This document shows, piece by piece, positions 22,968 to 32,795 of a DNA stretch of 64,000 nucleotides. The translations under genes were made by a program, and so were the position numbers. Numbering within the stretch: position 1 is the first letter of the stretch; every line of letters begins with the position of its first letter. The notes below the pieces were generated by a model. It saw only the letters and a program-made list of their open reading frames with translations, did not search any database and had not been told where the DNA came from. Source of the stretch: Methylococcus mesophilus (GTDB lineage Bacteria; Pseudomonadota; Gammaproteobacteria; Methylococcales; Methylococcaceae); assembly GCF_026247885.1 (NCBI RefSeq), contig NZ_CP110921.1, positions 2,661,001-2,725,000 of the forward strand, in the 5' to 3' direction.

Positions 22968-23756
22968 CTACGCGGCGGCGGTCTTTCGCTCATTGCGGCG
23001 GACGATTTCGCCGGCCAGCGCCAGATAGGCCAGCGCGCCCTTGGAACTCTTGTCGTGATACATGACCGGCACGCCGTGGCTGGGTGCCTCGGCCAGGCGG
23101 ATGTTGCGGGGAATGACGGTGCGGAATACCCGGTCCGGAAAATGCTCGAGCAATTGCTCGGAAACCTCGTTGGCCAACCGGCTGCGGGTGTCGTACATGG
23201 TGCGCAGCAGGCCTTCCACCGCCAGCCGGGGGTTCACGCTCGCGCGGATCTTGCCCAGGGTGTCCATCAGATCCGACAGGCCTTCCAGCGCGTAGTACTC
23301 GCATTGCATCGGGATCAGCACGCTGTCGGCCGCAACCAGGGCGTTGACCGTCAGCATGTTCAAGGACGGCGGGCAGTCGATCAGGATGAACCGGTAAACG
23401 CTGAGGCAGGGCTCCAAGGCCTCGGCCAGACAGCGGTCGCGTCCTTCGATTTGCAGCAGATCGACCTGCGCCGCGGCCAGGTCGGAATTGCTGGGCATGA
23501 GGTCGAAACCCAGCCCTTCGAGTTCGACGATCGCATCCGTGGCCCGGGCATGCCTGATGAGCACCTGGTAGCTCGATCTGCGGAGAGTTCGCTTGTCGAT
23601 GCCGCATCCCATGGTCGCGTTGCCTTGCGGATCGAGGTCGATCAGCAGCACTTTGTTTTTCGTCGCCGCCAGCGATGCGGCCAGGTTGACGCCGGTCGTG
23701 GTCTTGCCGACCCCCCCTTTCTGGTTCGCGATTGCGATGATCTTTGCCTTGCCCAT
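22968..23756 (-). CDS. parA: Chromosome partitioning ATPase ParA (Soj)
   Basis: Deviant Walker A ATPase that moves ParB-parS complexes. 262 residues, with KGGVGKTTTGVNLAASLA near residue 12 (signature lysine in KGGVGKTT), DLDPQGNA near 41 and LIDCPPSL near 122. No N-terminal HTH, so it is a chromosomal Soj type. Its start directly abuts the rsmG stop, which makes mnmG-rsmG-parA-parB one transcription unit. Confidence 0.96.
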   Translation of the reverse strand: MGKAKIIAIANQKGGVGKTTTGVNLAASLAATKNKVLLIDLDPQGNATMGCGIDKRTLRRSSYQVLIRHARATDAIVELEGLGFDLMPSNSDLAAAQVDLLQIEGRDRCLAEALEPCLSVYRFILIDCPPSLNMLTVNALVAADSVLIPMQCEYYALEGLSDLMDTLGKIRASVNPRLAVEGLLRTMYDTRSRLANEVSEQLLEHFPDRVFRTVIPRNIRLAEAPSHGVPVMYHDKSSKGALAYLALAGEIVRRNERKTAAA

Positions 23757-24389
23757 TTACGAATCCTGCCCTGTCGCCCTGAGTTCTGCAAGATGCCGTT
23801 CCGCGTCCACGCCGGGCACCCGCAGCCGATGGATACCGACCGTCACTCCAGCCGGCAGTTCGCCGAGTTCGGCTTCGGGCCGGCGCCCCTTGAGGGCCAG
23901 CACGGACCCGCCCGCCTTGAGCAGGCGGCTTGCATCGGCCCAGATTTCCGCCAGCGAGGCATAAGCCCGCGCCAGCACGCAGTCGAAACCCGCCGCATCG
24001 GTGAAAGACTCGATACGCGCCTGCGCCGGCACGACGTTGGAGAGACCCAGTTCGATCACCGCCTGATGGACGAAGCGGATTTTCTTCGCATTGCAGTCGA
24101 GCAGCACGAACCGCCGCTCCGGCTGCACGATCGCCAGCGGAATACCCGGCAGGCCCGCGCCGGTTCCGACGTCCAGCACCCGCTCGCCGTGCAGGTAGGG
24201 TGCGACCGAAAGGCTGTCGAGGAGATGCAGTTGCACTGACTCCCGCGGATCTTCGATGGCCGTGAGGTTGTAAACCCGGTTCCACTTGCGCAGCAGTTCG
24301 ACGAAATGCAGCAGACGCCGGCGTTGTTCGGGATCGGCGGACAAGCCCAGTTCGCTCAAGCCTCGCTCGAGCAGTGCGGTCAGGGGCAT
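23757..24389 (-). CDS. rsmG: 16S rRNA m7G527 methyltransferase
   Basis: Methylates N7 of G527 in 16S rRNA. 210 residues, with the SAM motif [17 protein letters not shown] at residues 71-87. The ATG at 24389 overlaps the end of mnmG by ten bases. The open frame continues upstream inside mnmG but has no family similarity there. The mnmG-rsmG-parAB order is a classic origin-proximal cluster. Confidence 0.95.
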   Translation of the reverse strand: MPLTALLERGLSELGLSADPEQRRRLLHFVELLRKWNRVYNLTAIEDPRESVQLHLLDSLSVAPYLHGERVLDVGTGAGLPGIPLAIVQPERRFVLLDCNAKKIRFVHQAVIELGLSNVVPAQARIESFTDAAGFDCVLARAYASLAEIWADASRLLKAGGSVLALKGRRPEAELGELPAGVTVGIHRLRVPGVDAERHLAELRATGQDS

Positions 24390-26266
24390 TGCGCGGCGCC
24401 GGTTCTGCGCAGATGTACCAGCAACAGCGAGATCGCCGCCGGCGTGACGCCGGGAATACGCGCCGCCTGGCCAACGGTGCCAGGCCGGACCCGGCCGAGC
24501 TTTTCCCGCACTTCGTTGGAGAGCCCAACGACCTTGCCATAATCCATCGCCTCCGGCAGATGCCAAGCCTCGTAGCGCCGGACGCGCTCGATTTCGGCCT
24601 GCTGGCGTTCGATGTAGCCGGTGTATTTGGCCTGGATTTCCACCTGCTCCCGCACCGCCGCGTCCATGCCTTCGAACAATTCCGGGGCGCAGCCCGCGAT
24701 GAGATCGAGGCCGACGTCCGGGCGCCGCAGCAGCTCCAACAGGCTGGCTTCGCGCTGCAGCGGTATCGCGGTGCGCTTGCTCCACGCTTCCGCTTCCTCG
24801 GTATCGGGACGGACGCGCCGTGCCGCGAGACGCGCGCCCAGCGCTTCGATGGCGCCGCGCTTGGCTTCGAACGCCGCCCAGCGCGCATCGTCCACCAACC
24901 CCAGGGCACGGCCGGTTTCGGTCAAACGCAGGTCGGCATTGTCTTCCCGCAGCACCAGGCGGTATTCGGCGCGGCTGGTGAACATGCGGTAGGGCTCGGA
25001 CGTGCCGCGGGTGATGAGATCGTCGACCAGCACGCCGAGGTAGGCCTCGCCCCGGCCCGGCCACCACGATTCCAAGTCCCGCGCCTTGCGCGCCGCGTTC
25101 AGGCCCGCCAGCAATCCCTGCGCCGCCGCCTCCTCGTACCCGGTGGTGCCGTTGATCTGGCCGGCGAAAAACAGGTTCTCCATGTGGCGCGTTTCCAGTG
25201 AGTAATGGAGGTCCTGCGGGTCGAAGAAATCGTATTCGATCGCATAGCCGGGCCGGGTGATTCTTGCGTTCTCGAACCCCTCGATCGAGCGGACCACGGC
25301 GATCTGCACGTCGAACGGCAGGCTGGTGGAGATCCCGTTGGGATAGATTTCCAGGCTGTCGAGGCCTTCCGGCTCGACGAAAATCTGGTGCGAACCGCGT
25401 TCGGCGAAACGCACCACCTTGTCTTCGATGGACGGACAGTAGCGAGGTCCGACTCCCTCGATCACGCCGGTGAACATCGGCGAACGGTCGAGGCCGGCGC
25501 GGATCAGCTCATGGGTACGCTCGTTGGTGCGGGTGATGTGGCAGGACACCTGCGAAGGGTGTTCGTCGCGACTGCCGATGAAAGAAAACACGGGGGTCGG
25601 ATCATCGCCCGGCTGTTCGACCATCCGGCTGAAATCGATGCTGCGGCGATCGATGCGCGGCGGGGTCCCGGTCTTCAGCCGCGAGACCTTGAACCCCAGA
25701 TCGCGCAGGCGCCGCGCGAGATCGGTCGCGGGCGGGTCGCCGGCCCGGCCACCGTCGTAGTTTTCCAGGCCGATGTGGATGCGCCCGGCCAGAAATGTCC
25801 CGACGGTGAGCACCACGCAGCGGGAACGGAACTTGAGCCCCATCTGGGTCACGACGCCGGCCGCCCTGCCGTCTTCGACGATCAGGTCGACCACGGTCTG
25901 CTGGAACAGGCTGAGGTTTTCCTGAGCGCCCAGTCCCTGCCGCACGGCCTTGCGGTAGAGGCTGCGGTCCGCCTGGGCGCGGGTCGCCCGCACCGCCGGT
26001 CCCTTGCTCGCGTTCAAGGTGCGGAACTGAATGCCCGCGCGGTCCGCCGCACGCGCCATCAGGCCCCCCAGGGCGTCGATTTCCCTCACCAGATGGCCTT
26101 TGCCAATACCGCCTATGGCCGGATTGCAACTCATCTGGCCCAGGGTTTCGACGTTCTGCGTCAGCAGCAGAGTGCGCGCGCCGGTACGCGCCGCGGCCAG
26201 GGCGGCCTCGGTGCCGGCGTGTCCGCCGCCGACTACGATTACATCGAATTCGTCATGGAAAAACAT
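24380..26266 (-). CDS. mnmG: tRNA uridine-5-carboxymethylaminomethyl modification enzyme MnmG
   Basis: FAD-dependent partner of MnmE for cmnm5U34 in tRNA. 628 residues (E. coli 629). It has an N-terminal FAD motif [19 protein letters not shown], the CNPAIGG segment near residue 47, the YCPSIEDK motif near 280 and [16 protein letters not shown] near 370. The former name gidA reflects its usual place near oriC. A PPK2 gene lies between it and the proposed origin here. Confidence 0.96.
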   Translation of the reverse strand: MFFHDEFDVIVVGGGHAGTEAALAAARTGARTLLLTQNVETLGQMSCNPAIGGIGKGHLVREIDALGGLMARAADRAGIQFRTLNASKGPAVRATRAQADRSLYRKAVRQGLGAQENLSLFQQTVVDLIVEDGRAAGVVTQMGLKFRSRCVVLTVGTFLAGRIHIGLENYDGGRAGDPPATDLARRLRDLGFKVSRLKTGTPPRIDRRSIDFSRMVEQPGDDPTPVFSFIGSRDEHPSQVSCHITRTNERTHELIRAGLDRSPMFTGVIEGVGPRYCPSIEDKVVRFAERGSHQIFVEPEGLDSLEIYPNGISTSLPFDVQIAVVRSIEGFENARITRPGYAIEYDFFDPQDLHYSLETRHMENLFFAGQINGTTGYEEAAAQGLLAGLNAARKARDLESWWPGRGEAYLGVLVDDLITRGTSEPYRMFTSRAEYRLVLREDNADLRLTETGRALGLVDDARWAAFEAKRGAIEALGARLAARRVRPDTEEAEAWSKRTAIPLQREASLLELLRRPDVGLDLIAGCAPELFEGMDAAVREQVEIQAKYTGYIERQQAEIERVRRYEAWHLPEAMDYGKVVGLSNEVREKLGRVRPGTVGQAARIPGVTPAAISLLLVHLRRTGAAQCP

Positions 26267-26346
26267 GGGGCTCCGCCGGTTTCGGCCCGGCTGGGGATGG
26301 CTCGAGGGGGGGCGAAGTTTATCAGACTTTTCATACCGTTAGGTAA

Positions 26347-27819
26347 CTAGAGTTTCAGCGCCCGCTGGTACGCCTTGCACAGGGTGCGGAACACTTCGAC
26401 GCGCGCATGGTATTTGTCGTTGGCGGCGACGATGTGCCAAGGCGCGTAGCTGGTGCTGGTCTGGGTCACCATGTCGTTCACGGCCTGTTCGTAGGCATCC
26501 CATTTCTCCCGGTTGCGCAAGTCCTCCTCGGTGATCTTGTAGCGTTTGTAGCGCGTCTGCTCGCGCTCCCGGAACCGTCTGGCCTGTTCGTCCTTGGAGA
26601 TGTGCAGCCAGAACTTGAGCAGGACGATGCCGTGGCCCGTCAGCTCCTCCTCGAAGTCGTTGATTTCGGAATAGGCGCGGTGCCATTCCTCGTCGCTGGC
26701 GAAGCCTTCCACCCGTTCCACCAGCACCCTCCCGTACCAGCTCCGGTCGTAGATAGTGACGTTGCCGTCGCGCGGCAGATGCCGCCAGAACCGCCAGAGG
26801 TAGTGATGCGCCTTTTCCTCGTCGGTCGGCGCGGCGATCGGGATGACCCGGTAGTTGCGGGCATCCATCGCCGGCGTGATTCGGCGGATGACGCCGCCCT
26901 TACCCGCAGCGTCCCAACCCTCGAACACCAGCATGGCCGAGCGCTTCTGCTGGCGCGCCAGCCGGGTCAGGCGGCTGATCTTGGCCTGAAAGGCGGTTTT
27001 TTCCTCCTGATAGGCTCTTTTTCCAAGTTTGGCTTTCAAATCCACTGTGCCCAGGATGCTGGGGCCGGGACTCGAAACCGGGGGTTCCGGCTTGACGCAT
27101 TGTTCCCGGACACCTTCCAAACGCGCGGTAATGCACTGAGCCAGATGGCGGCCGATCGCGATCCGACGGTAATGCGAGTCATAGCCGTTGACCAGGAACC
27201 ACGGGGCTTCCGGGGTATTGGTTTCCCGCAGCGCCTTTTCCGCGATCACCAGAAAATCGTCGTAAAGCTTCAGGTGTTCGTGCTCTGTATCGGTGATCTT
27301 CCAGCGCGTCTCGGGATCGCCCTCGGTTTTCTCGATGATCTTGCGCTGCTGCTTCTTGCTGAGATGCAGCCAGCATTTGACCACCAGAGCGCCATCGCTG
27401 GTCCAGGCTTTTTCCAGGCGGTTGACATGGGCCAGTTCGGCCAGGAAGACGGCCTCGTCGATGCGCGAATACAGCCGGTCCGCTAGCGGCGGTCCGTACC
27501 AGCCAACGGTGACAATCCCGATCCGGCCGCGCGGCGGCTGAGCCATCCAATAGCGCCAGTGGTTGGGGCGCTCCCGTTCGTCCTCCGAAAGCCTGCCGAA
27601 GGCATGGGTTTCCATGTAGCGCGGGTCCATCCATTCGTTCAACGTATGGATGGTGTCGCCCTTCCCCGCGCAGTCCAGACCCGCCACCAGAAAGACGACG
27701 GTGATCCCCGCGGCTTCGATCCTCTGCTGCAAATCCAGAAGCTGCATCCGCAAATCGGGAATCTGCGCGGCGTATGTGGCTTTGTCGAGCGTGGACTTGA
27801 GTTCTGCAACTTCGAACAT
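26347..27819 (-). CDS. pap: Polyphosphate:AMP phosphotransferase (two-domain PPK2)
   Basis: Uses polyphosphate to phosphorylate AMP to ADP. At 490 residues it is a tandem of two PPK2 domains, the form characterised as polyphosphate:AMP phosphotransferase in Acinetobacter. The N-terminal domain has LVAGLDCAGKGDTIHTLNEW and the C-terminal one FEGWDAAGKGGVIRRITPAMDAR, followed by the lid region TIYDRSWYGRVLVERVEGF. In such tandems one domain is usually the active one. The ATG at 27819 has AAGGAA eight bases upstream. The first gene left of the proposed origin region. Confidence 0.88.
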   Translation of the reverse strand: MFEVAELKSTLDKATYAAQIPDLRMQLLDLQQRIEAAGITVVFLVAGLDCAGKGDTIHTLNEWMDPRYMETHAFGRLSEDERERPNHWRYWMAQPPRGRIGIVTVGWYGPPLADRLYSRIDEAVFLAELAHVNRLEKAWTSDGALVVKCWLHLSKKQQRKIIEKTEGDPETRWKITDTEHEHLKLYDDFLVIAEKALRETNTPEAPWFLVNGYDSHYRRIAIGRHLAQCITARLEGVREQCVKPEPPVSSPGPSILGTVDLKAKLGKRAYQEEKTAFQAKISRLTRLARQQKRSAMLVFEGWDAAGKGGVIRRITPAMDARNYRVIPIAAPTDEEKAHHYLWRFWRHLPRDGNVTIYDRSWYGRVLVERVEGFASDEEWHRAYSEINDFEEELTGHGIVLLKFWLHISKDEQARRFREREQTRYKRYKITEEDLRNREKWDAYEQAVNDMVTQTSTSYAPWHIVAANDKYHARVEVFRTLCKAYQRALKL

Positions 27820-27916
27820 CGGTGCGGTTCCTTGGTTTGGAGTCTGTGTGGGAAAAAGCAGGCCGTTCCCTGTGCATAACGTGTGCTGTCCTTCGAGGTC
27901 CGTGGGCGTGATCAAG

Positions 27917-27925
27917 TTATCCACA
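27917..27925 (+). other. DnaA box (perfect TTATCCACA)
   Basis: Exact match to the strict E. coli consensus, in the AT-rich gap between the PPK2 gene and the QmcA-like gene. Confidence 0.75.
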
Positions 27926-28003
27926 ATCCATCTACATGTCAGCCCGGTTTTGCCAACACCCATGCAGATATTACAAATAACTGATATTTATATGGAAATT
28001 CTG

Positions 28004-28012
28004 TTATCCACA
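28004..28012 (+). other. DnaA box (perfect TTATCCACA)
   Basis: Second exact match, same orientation as the first and 87 bases away, next to the most AT-rich part of the gap. Confidence 0.75.
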
Positions 28013-28142
28013 GATTGGTTTCACGCTAGTCATAAATCAAATCTCTTTTTTCAAAGAACTTTCTGAATCTGGCCGTGTGGACGAATGAATGATCAAGCTA
28101 TCCTAAACGCGTCTGATTCGTCAGCTTCCATGGGAGACACAC

Positions 28143-29072
28143 ATGTCCGGCTTTGCGCTGTTCGTTCTGTTTTTCTTCGTCCTCTGCATCGTCCTGGTGG
28201 TCCTTAGCGTCAAATTCGTTCCTCAGGGCACTGAGTACACGGTGGAACGCTTTGGCAAATACACGAGGACGCTGAGTCCAGGCATCAACTGGATTCGCCC
28301 GGTCATCGATCAGATCGGGGCCCGCATGAGCATGATGGAGCAGGTGCTGGATGTGCCTTCCCAGGAAGTGATCACCAAGGACAACGCCATGGTCACGGTC
28401 AACGGCGTGGTGTTCTACCAGGTGGTGGATGCCGCGCGGGCCGCCTATGAAGTCAGCAACCTCCAGTTCGCCATCATGCAACTGACGATGACCAACATCC
28501 GCACCGTTATGGGATCGATGGATCTAGATGAATTGCTTTCGAAGCGGGATGAGATCAACGCACGTCTCCTCACCGTCGTGGATGACGCCACCACTCCCTG
28601 GGGCGTCAAGGTCACGCGCATCGAAATCAAGGACATTGCCCCACCGCAGGATCTGGTGGATTCGATGGCTCGGCAGATGAAAGCCGAGCGCGACAAACGC
28701 GCCTCCATCCTGGAAGCGGAAGGCCATCGCCAATCCGAAATCCTGAAGGCGGAGGGTGAAAAGCAGGCGGCAATTCTCGAAGCCGAAGGACGGCGTGAAG
28801 CGGCTTTCAGGGACGCCGAAGCCAGGGAACGGCTGGCGGAAGCCGAGGCGCGCGCGACGGCGCTGGTCTCCGAGGCCATCGCCAAAGGCGACATCCAGGC
28901 TGTCAACTATTTCGTCGCCCAGAAATACGTCGAAGCCTTGCGCGATGTTGCGGCGGCGCCGAACAACAAGCTCATCCTCATGCCGCTGGAGTCCTCCAGC
29001 CTGCTCGGTTCCCTGGTAGGCATCGCCGAGTTGGCCCGGGAGACCTTCGGCGAATCCAAGGTTCGCAAATGA
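28143..29072 (+). CDS. SPFH/Band 7 membrane protein, QmcA (stomatin) type
   Basis: A 309-residue stomatin/prohibitin-like protein. One N-terminal membrane helix (residues 4-24) is followed by the SPFH domain (VPQGTEYTVERFGKYTRTLSPG at about 27-48) and a long Ala/Glu/Arg coiled coil with EAEGHRQSEILKAEGEKQAAILEAEGRREA-type heptads (about 195-245). Such proteins form ring-like membrane scaffolds and act with an NfeD partner, as in E. coli QmcA-YbbJ. The downstream NfeD gene overlaps by four bases (ATGA), so the pair is coupled. Confidence 0.9.
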   Translation: MSGFALFVLFFFVLCIVLVVLSVKFVPQGTEYTVERFGKYTRTLSPGINWIRPVIDQIGARMSMMEQVLDVPSQEVITKDNAMVTVNGVVFYQVVDAARAAYEVSNLQFAIMQLTMTNIRTVMGSMDLDELLSKRDEINARLLTVVDDATTPWGVKVTRIEIKDIAPPQDLVDSMARQMKAERDKRASILEAEGHRQSEILKAEGEKQAAILEAEGRREAAFRDAEARERLAEAEARATALVSEAIAKGDIQAVNYFVAQKYVEALRDVAAAPNNKLILMPLESSSLLGSLVGIAELARETFGESKVRK

Positions 29073-29512
29073 TCGGGTATACCCTGGTTTTCTGGCACTG
29101 GTGGACACTGGGTGCCTTGCTGCTGATCCTCGAACTCCTCCTTCCAGGCATGTATTTCCTCTGGATGGCGGAAGCGGCGCTGGTGACGGGAGCGGTATTC
29201 TGGCTGCTTCCCTGGCTGGGCTGGGAAATCCAGTTGCTCGTGTTTTCCATACTTTCCCTGGCCAGTATCTTCGTCGTCGAAAAGTTCATGGGCCGCAAAC
29301 CCATCATTTCCGACCGGCCATTGCTCAACCGCCGGGCGGCGCAATACATCGGCCGGATCTTGACACTCGAGCAGCCCATCGTCAACGGCATGGGGAAAAT
29401 CCGTATCGACGACTCGATCTGGCGGGTACATGGGGAAGATTGTCCCGCAGGCACGAGGATCAGGGTCGGTGACGTGGAAGGCGTCATTCTCAAGGTCGAG
29501 CGAGTCGACTGA
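29069..29512 (+). CDS. NfeD-family protein, short (YbbJ) type
   Basis: 147 residues. Three to four hydrophobic segments in the first 75 residues (LGALLLILELLLPG, LVTGAVFWLLPWLG, LLVFSILSLASIFVV) are followed by a soluble OB-fold domain (GRILTLEQPIVNGMGKIRIDDSIWRVHG). This is the usual layout of the short NfeD proteins that pair with stomatins. The ATG overlaps the stop of the SPFH gene, and the function is therefore linked to it. Confidence 0.88.
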   Translation: MIGYTLVFWHWWTLGALLLILELLLPGMYFLWMAEAALVTGAVFWLLPWLGWEIQLLVFSILSLASIFVVEKFMGRKPIISDRPLLNRRAAQYIGRILTLEQPIVNGMGKIRIDDSIWRVHGEDCPAGTRIRVGDVEGVILKVERVD

Positions 29513-29551
29513 TACCAATCGTTAGAATCGTATATTTGTCGGTTTTTGGAC

Positions 29552-32500
29552 ATGTCTTTCGAATCCGTTCGGAATAAAAATACGCGTGCATGGATTTATT
29601 GGACGGCGGGTGTTTCTTTCCTCGCCGTCCTGTATACGGGTATCGGTTTCTGGGTCGTTCCATATTTATTGAAAACGCGGTTACCGGAGATCGCGGCGGC
29701 ACAATTGCAAGGCGCGTTCCGGTTGGCGGAGGTGAGGTTCAACCCGTTTTCCGGCAGGCTTGAACTCGATAGGGCTGCGCTCGATACCCTCGACGGCCAA
29801 TCTGCCATGACGGCGGAGCATGTCGTTTTCGATGTCGCTGTGACGGCCAGCCTGAAAATAGGATACCTGGTCGTGGAAGGCATGGCGGACCGGGTCGGTA
29901 TACGAATCGGTCTGGATCGGAAGGGAGTCTCCAACTGGACGAAGCTCATTGGCGAGACCGGCGACGCATCGTCCCCGACGATCCCCTTCGTAGTCAGATC
30001 ATTCTCGATTGAAAACAGCACCTTGGAATTAGTCGACGAAGGCGGCAACGTCACGCTCACCGCCGTGGAGGTAGATGCCGATCTTTACGATCTGGGCCCG
30101 GACTTGAGCCGGCCCGCACGGTTGGAACTGAAAGGCTCGAGCGGCGGCCAAGCCAAATTGAACGCCAAGGCGGCACTTGCGCTCGATCCGGTTGAAATAA
30201 CTGCCGATTTCCATGTGGACAACTTCGATTTGATGCCTATGTCTGGTTATATCGAAGGCACCGGAATTGCGCTTAAGAAAGGGATGCTGAATGGAAATCT
30301 GGCGTTTGAATACAGATCGATCGATGACGGATCGGTGTTCTTGCTTGGTAAATCGAATCTTACGGGACATGACGTTCAATGGCGCGTAGAAAACGGTCCA
30401 GCCGTCGAAAATAAAGTCGACGATATCCAACTCGACGAACTGGAATACGATGGCGCGACATCGACACTGACATTGGGCAAAGCTCATCTCAATACCCTTT
30501 CCGTCGACGGTCAAGAAGGGGTCCATGTTCGCATCGTCGATGTCGATGTAGGAAAGCTGTCGGTCGATTGTTCCGAATTTTCCATGCGGGCTGGAAGCGT
30601 CGGCATCAATACAATAAATCTCACTCAGAAAAAAGGGTCTGGCAGAATAGATGCGGTGGTATCGAATATCCGGATGAACGGCCTCGGACTGGGTGAAACC
30701 GCCATGTTCGCGAAGGGACTTGGATTGGACAGCGTTATTCTCCATGACTTTTCCGATACCGCGGATGTACCGCGGGAGATTCGTTTCGGGAAAATTTCGG
30801 CAGAGGCGTTGTCGGCCGATCTGGGGAAAAAGCTATTATCAGTAGAGAAATTTGATACGGCCGACGCGGAAATCAACGCCTGGGTTTCGCCGAAAGGGAG
30901 ATTCGAAATGCCGGGCTTCCTCGGCGCCGAAGCCACCGGAAAGCACGCCAATTCTTCGAAGGAACACTGGGCGTTCAAGCTGGAAGAGGGGCTGATACGA
31001 AACTACCGACTCAACCTTGCCGATCACAGCGTCGATCCGCCGGCCGGTATCGGCTTCGATGGCTTGGAAATCCGGCTCCGGGGGCTGGATACGCGGCGGG
31101 GACAATTCACGCTCCGTTTGGAGTCCGGCGTCGGCCGGCGGGGCAGGATCACGGCGGAGGGCTCCGGAATGTTCGATCCGCCGGAAGTCGATCTGAACCT
31201 GCAAGTGGCAGAAGTCGGCCTGCGGCCGTTCAGGCCTTATCTCGACGGTTTGGCCCGGATCGATCTCGCCAAGGGACGGCTCAACCTCAAAGGGAATCTG
31301 GCGTACCGGTCCACCAGGAACGACGTCCGTTTCAGTGGGATGGCCGAAATCGCCGGCCTGGTTACTTTGGACAGAAAGGAGGGACGGGATTTCGTCAACT
31401 GGCACTCCCTGCGTGCGGAAGGGTTGACACTGGAAACGTCGGAGAACCGGCTGAGCATACGCGAACTGATTGCCGATAAGCCGTATGCCCGTATCGTCGT
31501 GAGCCAGGAACGCACGCTCAACCTGATCGAGAACCTGTTCCAGCCGCGGCCCAGGCCCCTTATGGCGCCACAACAGGCGAGCCGGCCGCTCGCGGTCACG
31601 GTGGGCTCCCTGCTGGTCCGCAACGGGTCCGCGGATTTTTCCGACCTCAGCCTCCAGCCGAGCGTTTCCGTCGACATCCACGGCCTGACCGGCTTCATCC
31701 AGTCTTTGTCCTCCAAGCGTGATGCCAAGGCGGAGGTCTCGATCAAAGGCAGCATCAGCGACGCCTCTCCGGTGACTATCAGCGGCCGGATCAACCCGTT
31801 TCAGATCGGCACCTTTGCCGACGTCAGCATGCGCTTCGCGAACGTCGATCTGACTGAACTCTCGCCCTATTCCGCCAAGTTCGCCGGCTACCGGATCGAC
31901 AAGGGCAAGGTCGACTTGGACCTGCATTATCGGCTTTCCGACCGGAAACTGCTGGCCGACAACAATATGGTTTTCGACCACCTGACTCTGGGCGAGCGCG
32001 TCGAAAGCCCGGACGCGACTTCCTTGCCGGTGAAGCTCGCGGTCTCCCTGATGCGGGGGCTGGACGGCAAGATCAACATCGACCTGCCCATCAGCGGCAA
32101 TCTGGACGATCCCAAATTCAGCATTACCGGCCTTTTGGCGAAAGCTGCCATGGGCGCGATCACCCAGGTGGTCAGTTCGCCGTTTTCGGCGATCGGTGTA
32201 CTGTTCGACGGCGGCAGCGATGATGCCGGCTCGATCGGGTTTCGTCCCGGCTCGTTTGAGCTGGATGGTGCGGAAAAGACCAAGCTGGACGAGCTGGCGA
32301 CCGCGCTTTCGGAGCGCTCCGGCCTTTCCCTGGAAATCCGGGGAACGGCCCGGAGCGGCAAGGATGCTAGCGCGCTGGCGGAGCAGCAATTGCGGCGGCA
32401 ACTGGAGAACGCCAAGGCCATCGAATTGCGCCTTGCCGGGGGAGACCGGGACAGGGGAGCGGCCGGTCCCTTGGCCCTGTCCGACGAGGATTACCGCCGT

Positions 32501-32788
32501 CTGTTCAGCCAGTTCTACCGCCTGCGTTATCCCGGAGCGAGCGAATGGGCCGAGCTGCCGAAGGGGGAGCGGCTTCTGAGCAGCACGGTTGTCGAAAGTG
32601 CCCGCCGGAAGGTACTGAAGGACTGGTCCATCAGCCAAATCGATCTGCGCCGTCTGGCGCAGGCGCGCGCCGCCGGGATACGCAGCTACCTCATGCAGAA
32701 AGGAATCGAGCCGAATAGGATTTATCTGCTCGACGCGGAACTGGCCGCCGGCGACGGCGACACCGTCGCCCTGCTGAGCCTGAGTTGA
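29552..32788 (+). CDS. DUF748 (AsmA-like) large envelope protein
   Basis: A 1078-residue protein. One N-terminal membrane helix (about residues 14-38) is followed by a long, repetitive beta-rich region of AsmA/DUF748 type, for example FNPFSGRLELDRAALDT near residue 66. Conserved blocks such as SGRINPFQIGTFADVSMRF and ELSPYSAKFAGYRIDKGKVDLDL lie near 740-800. The last 180 residues resemble an OmpA-like or periplasmic domain (SFELDGAEKTKLDELATALSE). AsmA-like proteins form bridges for lipid transport between membranes, and a similar role here is inference. The first 1.4 kb of the gene is clearly poorer in GC than the rest. Start is the ATG at 29552. Confidence 0.85.
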   Translation: MSFESVRNKNTRAWIYWTAGVSFLAVLYTGIGFWVVPYLLKTRLPEIAAAQLQGAFRLAEVRFNPFSGRLELDRAALDTLDGQSAMTAEHVVFDVAVTASLKIGYLVVEGMADRVGIRIGLDRKGVSNWTKLIGETGDASSPTIPFVVRSFSIENSTLELVDEGGNVTLTAVEVDADLYDLGPDLSRPARLELKGSSGGQAKLNAKAALALDPVEITADFHVDNFDLMPMSGYIEGTGIALKKGMLNGNLAFEYRSIDDGSVFLLGKSNLTGHDVQWRVENGPAVENKVDDIQLDELEYDGATSTLTLGKAHLNTLSVDGQEGVHVRIVDVDVGKLSVDCSEFSMRAGSVGINTINLTQKKGSGRIDAVVSNIRMNGLGLGETAMFAKGLGLDSVILHDFSDTADVPREIRFGKISAEALSADLGKKLLSVEKFDTADAEINAWVSPKGRFEMPGFLGAEATGKHANSSKEHWAFKLEEGLIRNYRLNLADHSVDPPAGIGFDGLEIRLRGLDTRRGQFTLRLESGVGRRGRITAEGSGMFDPPEVDLNLQVAEVGLRPFRPYLDGLARIDLAKGRLNLKGNLAYRSTRNDVRFSGMAEIAGLVTLDRKEGRDFVNWHSLRAEGLTLETSENRLSIRELIADKPYARIVVSQERTLNLIENLFQPRPRPLMAPQQASRPLAVTVGSLLVRNGSADFSDLSLQPSVSVDIHGLTGFIQSLSSKRDAKAEVSIKGSISDASPVTISGRINPFQIGTFADVSMRFANVDLTELSPYSAKFAGYRIDKGKVDLDLHYRLSDRKLLADNNMVFDHLTLGERVESPDATSLPVKLAVSLMRGLDGKINIDLPISGNLDDPKFSITGLLAKAAMGAITQVVSSPFSAIGVLFDGGSDDAGSIGFRPGSFELDGAEKTKLDELATALSERSGLSLEIRGTARSGKDASALAEQQLRRQLENAKAIELRLAGGDRDRGAAGPLALSDEDYRRLFSQFYRLRYPGASEWAELPKGERLLSSTVVESARRKVLKDWSISQIDLRRLAQARAAGIRSYLMQKGIEPNRIYLLDAELAAGDGDTVALLSLS

Positions 32789-32795
32789 GCTGCTG

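Larger units (their letters stand above)
27820..28142. other. Candidate chromosomal replication origin (oriC-like, AT-rich, DnaA boxes)
   Basis: This gene-free stretch is far richer in AT than the chromosome around it. It contains two perfect DnaA boxes TTATCCACA on the plus strand (27917-27925 and 28004-28012), a one-mismatch box on the other strand (TGTGCATAA, 27871-27879) and an AT-rich run (about 27969-28060). That run includes AATCTCTTTTTTC (28040-28052), similar to the E. coli unwinding 13-mers (GATCTNTTNTTTT). Gene orientation flips here, nearly all minus to the left and mostly plus to the right. mnmG, rsmG, parA and parB lie within 6 kb. All of this fits an origin. The number of boxes is small and no experiment is implied. 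Confidence 0.6.

Noticed and set aside
28018-28025. GTTTCACG as a parS site
   Set aside because: Only one half of the GTTTCACGTGAAAC palindrome is present. The other half is unrelated.
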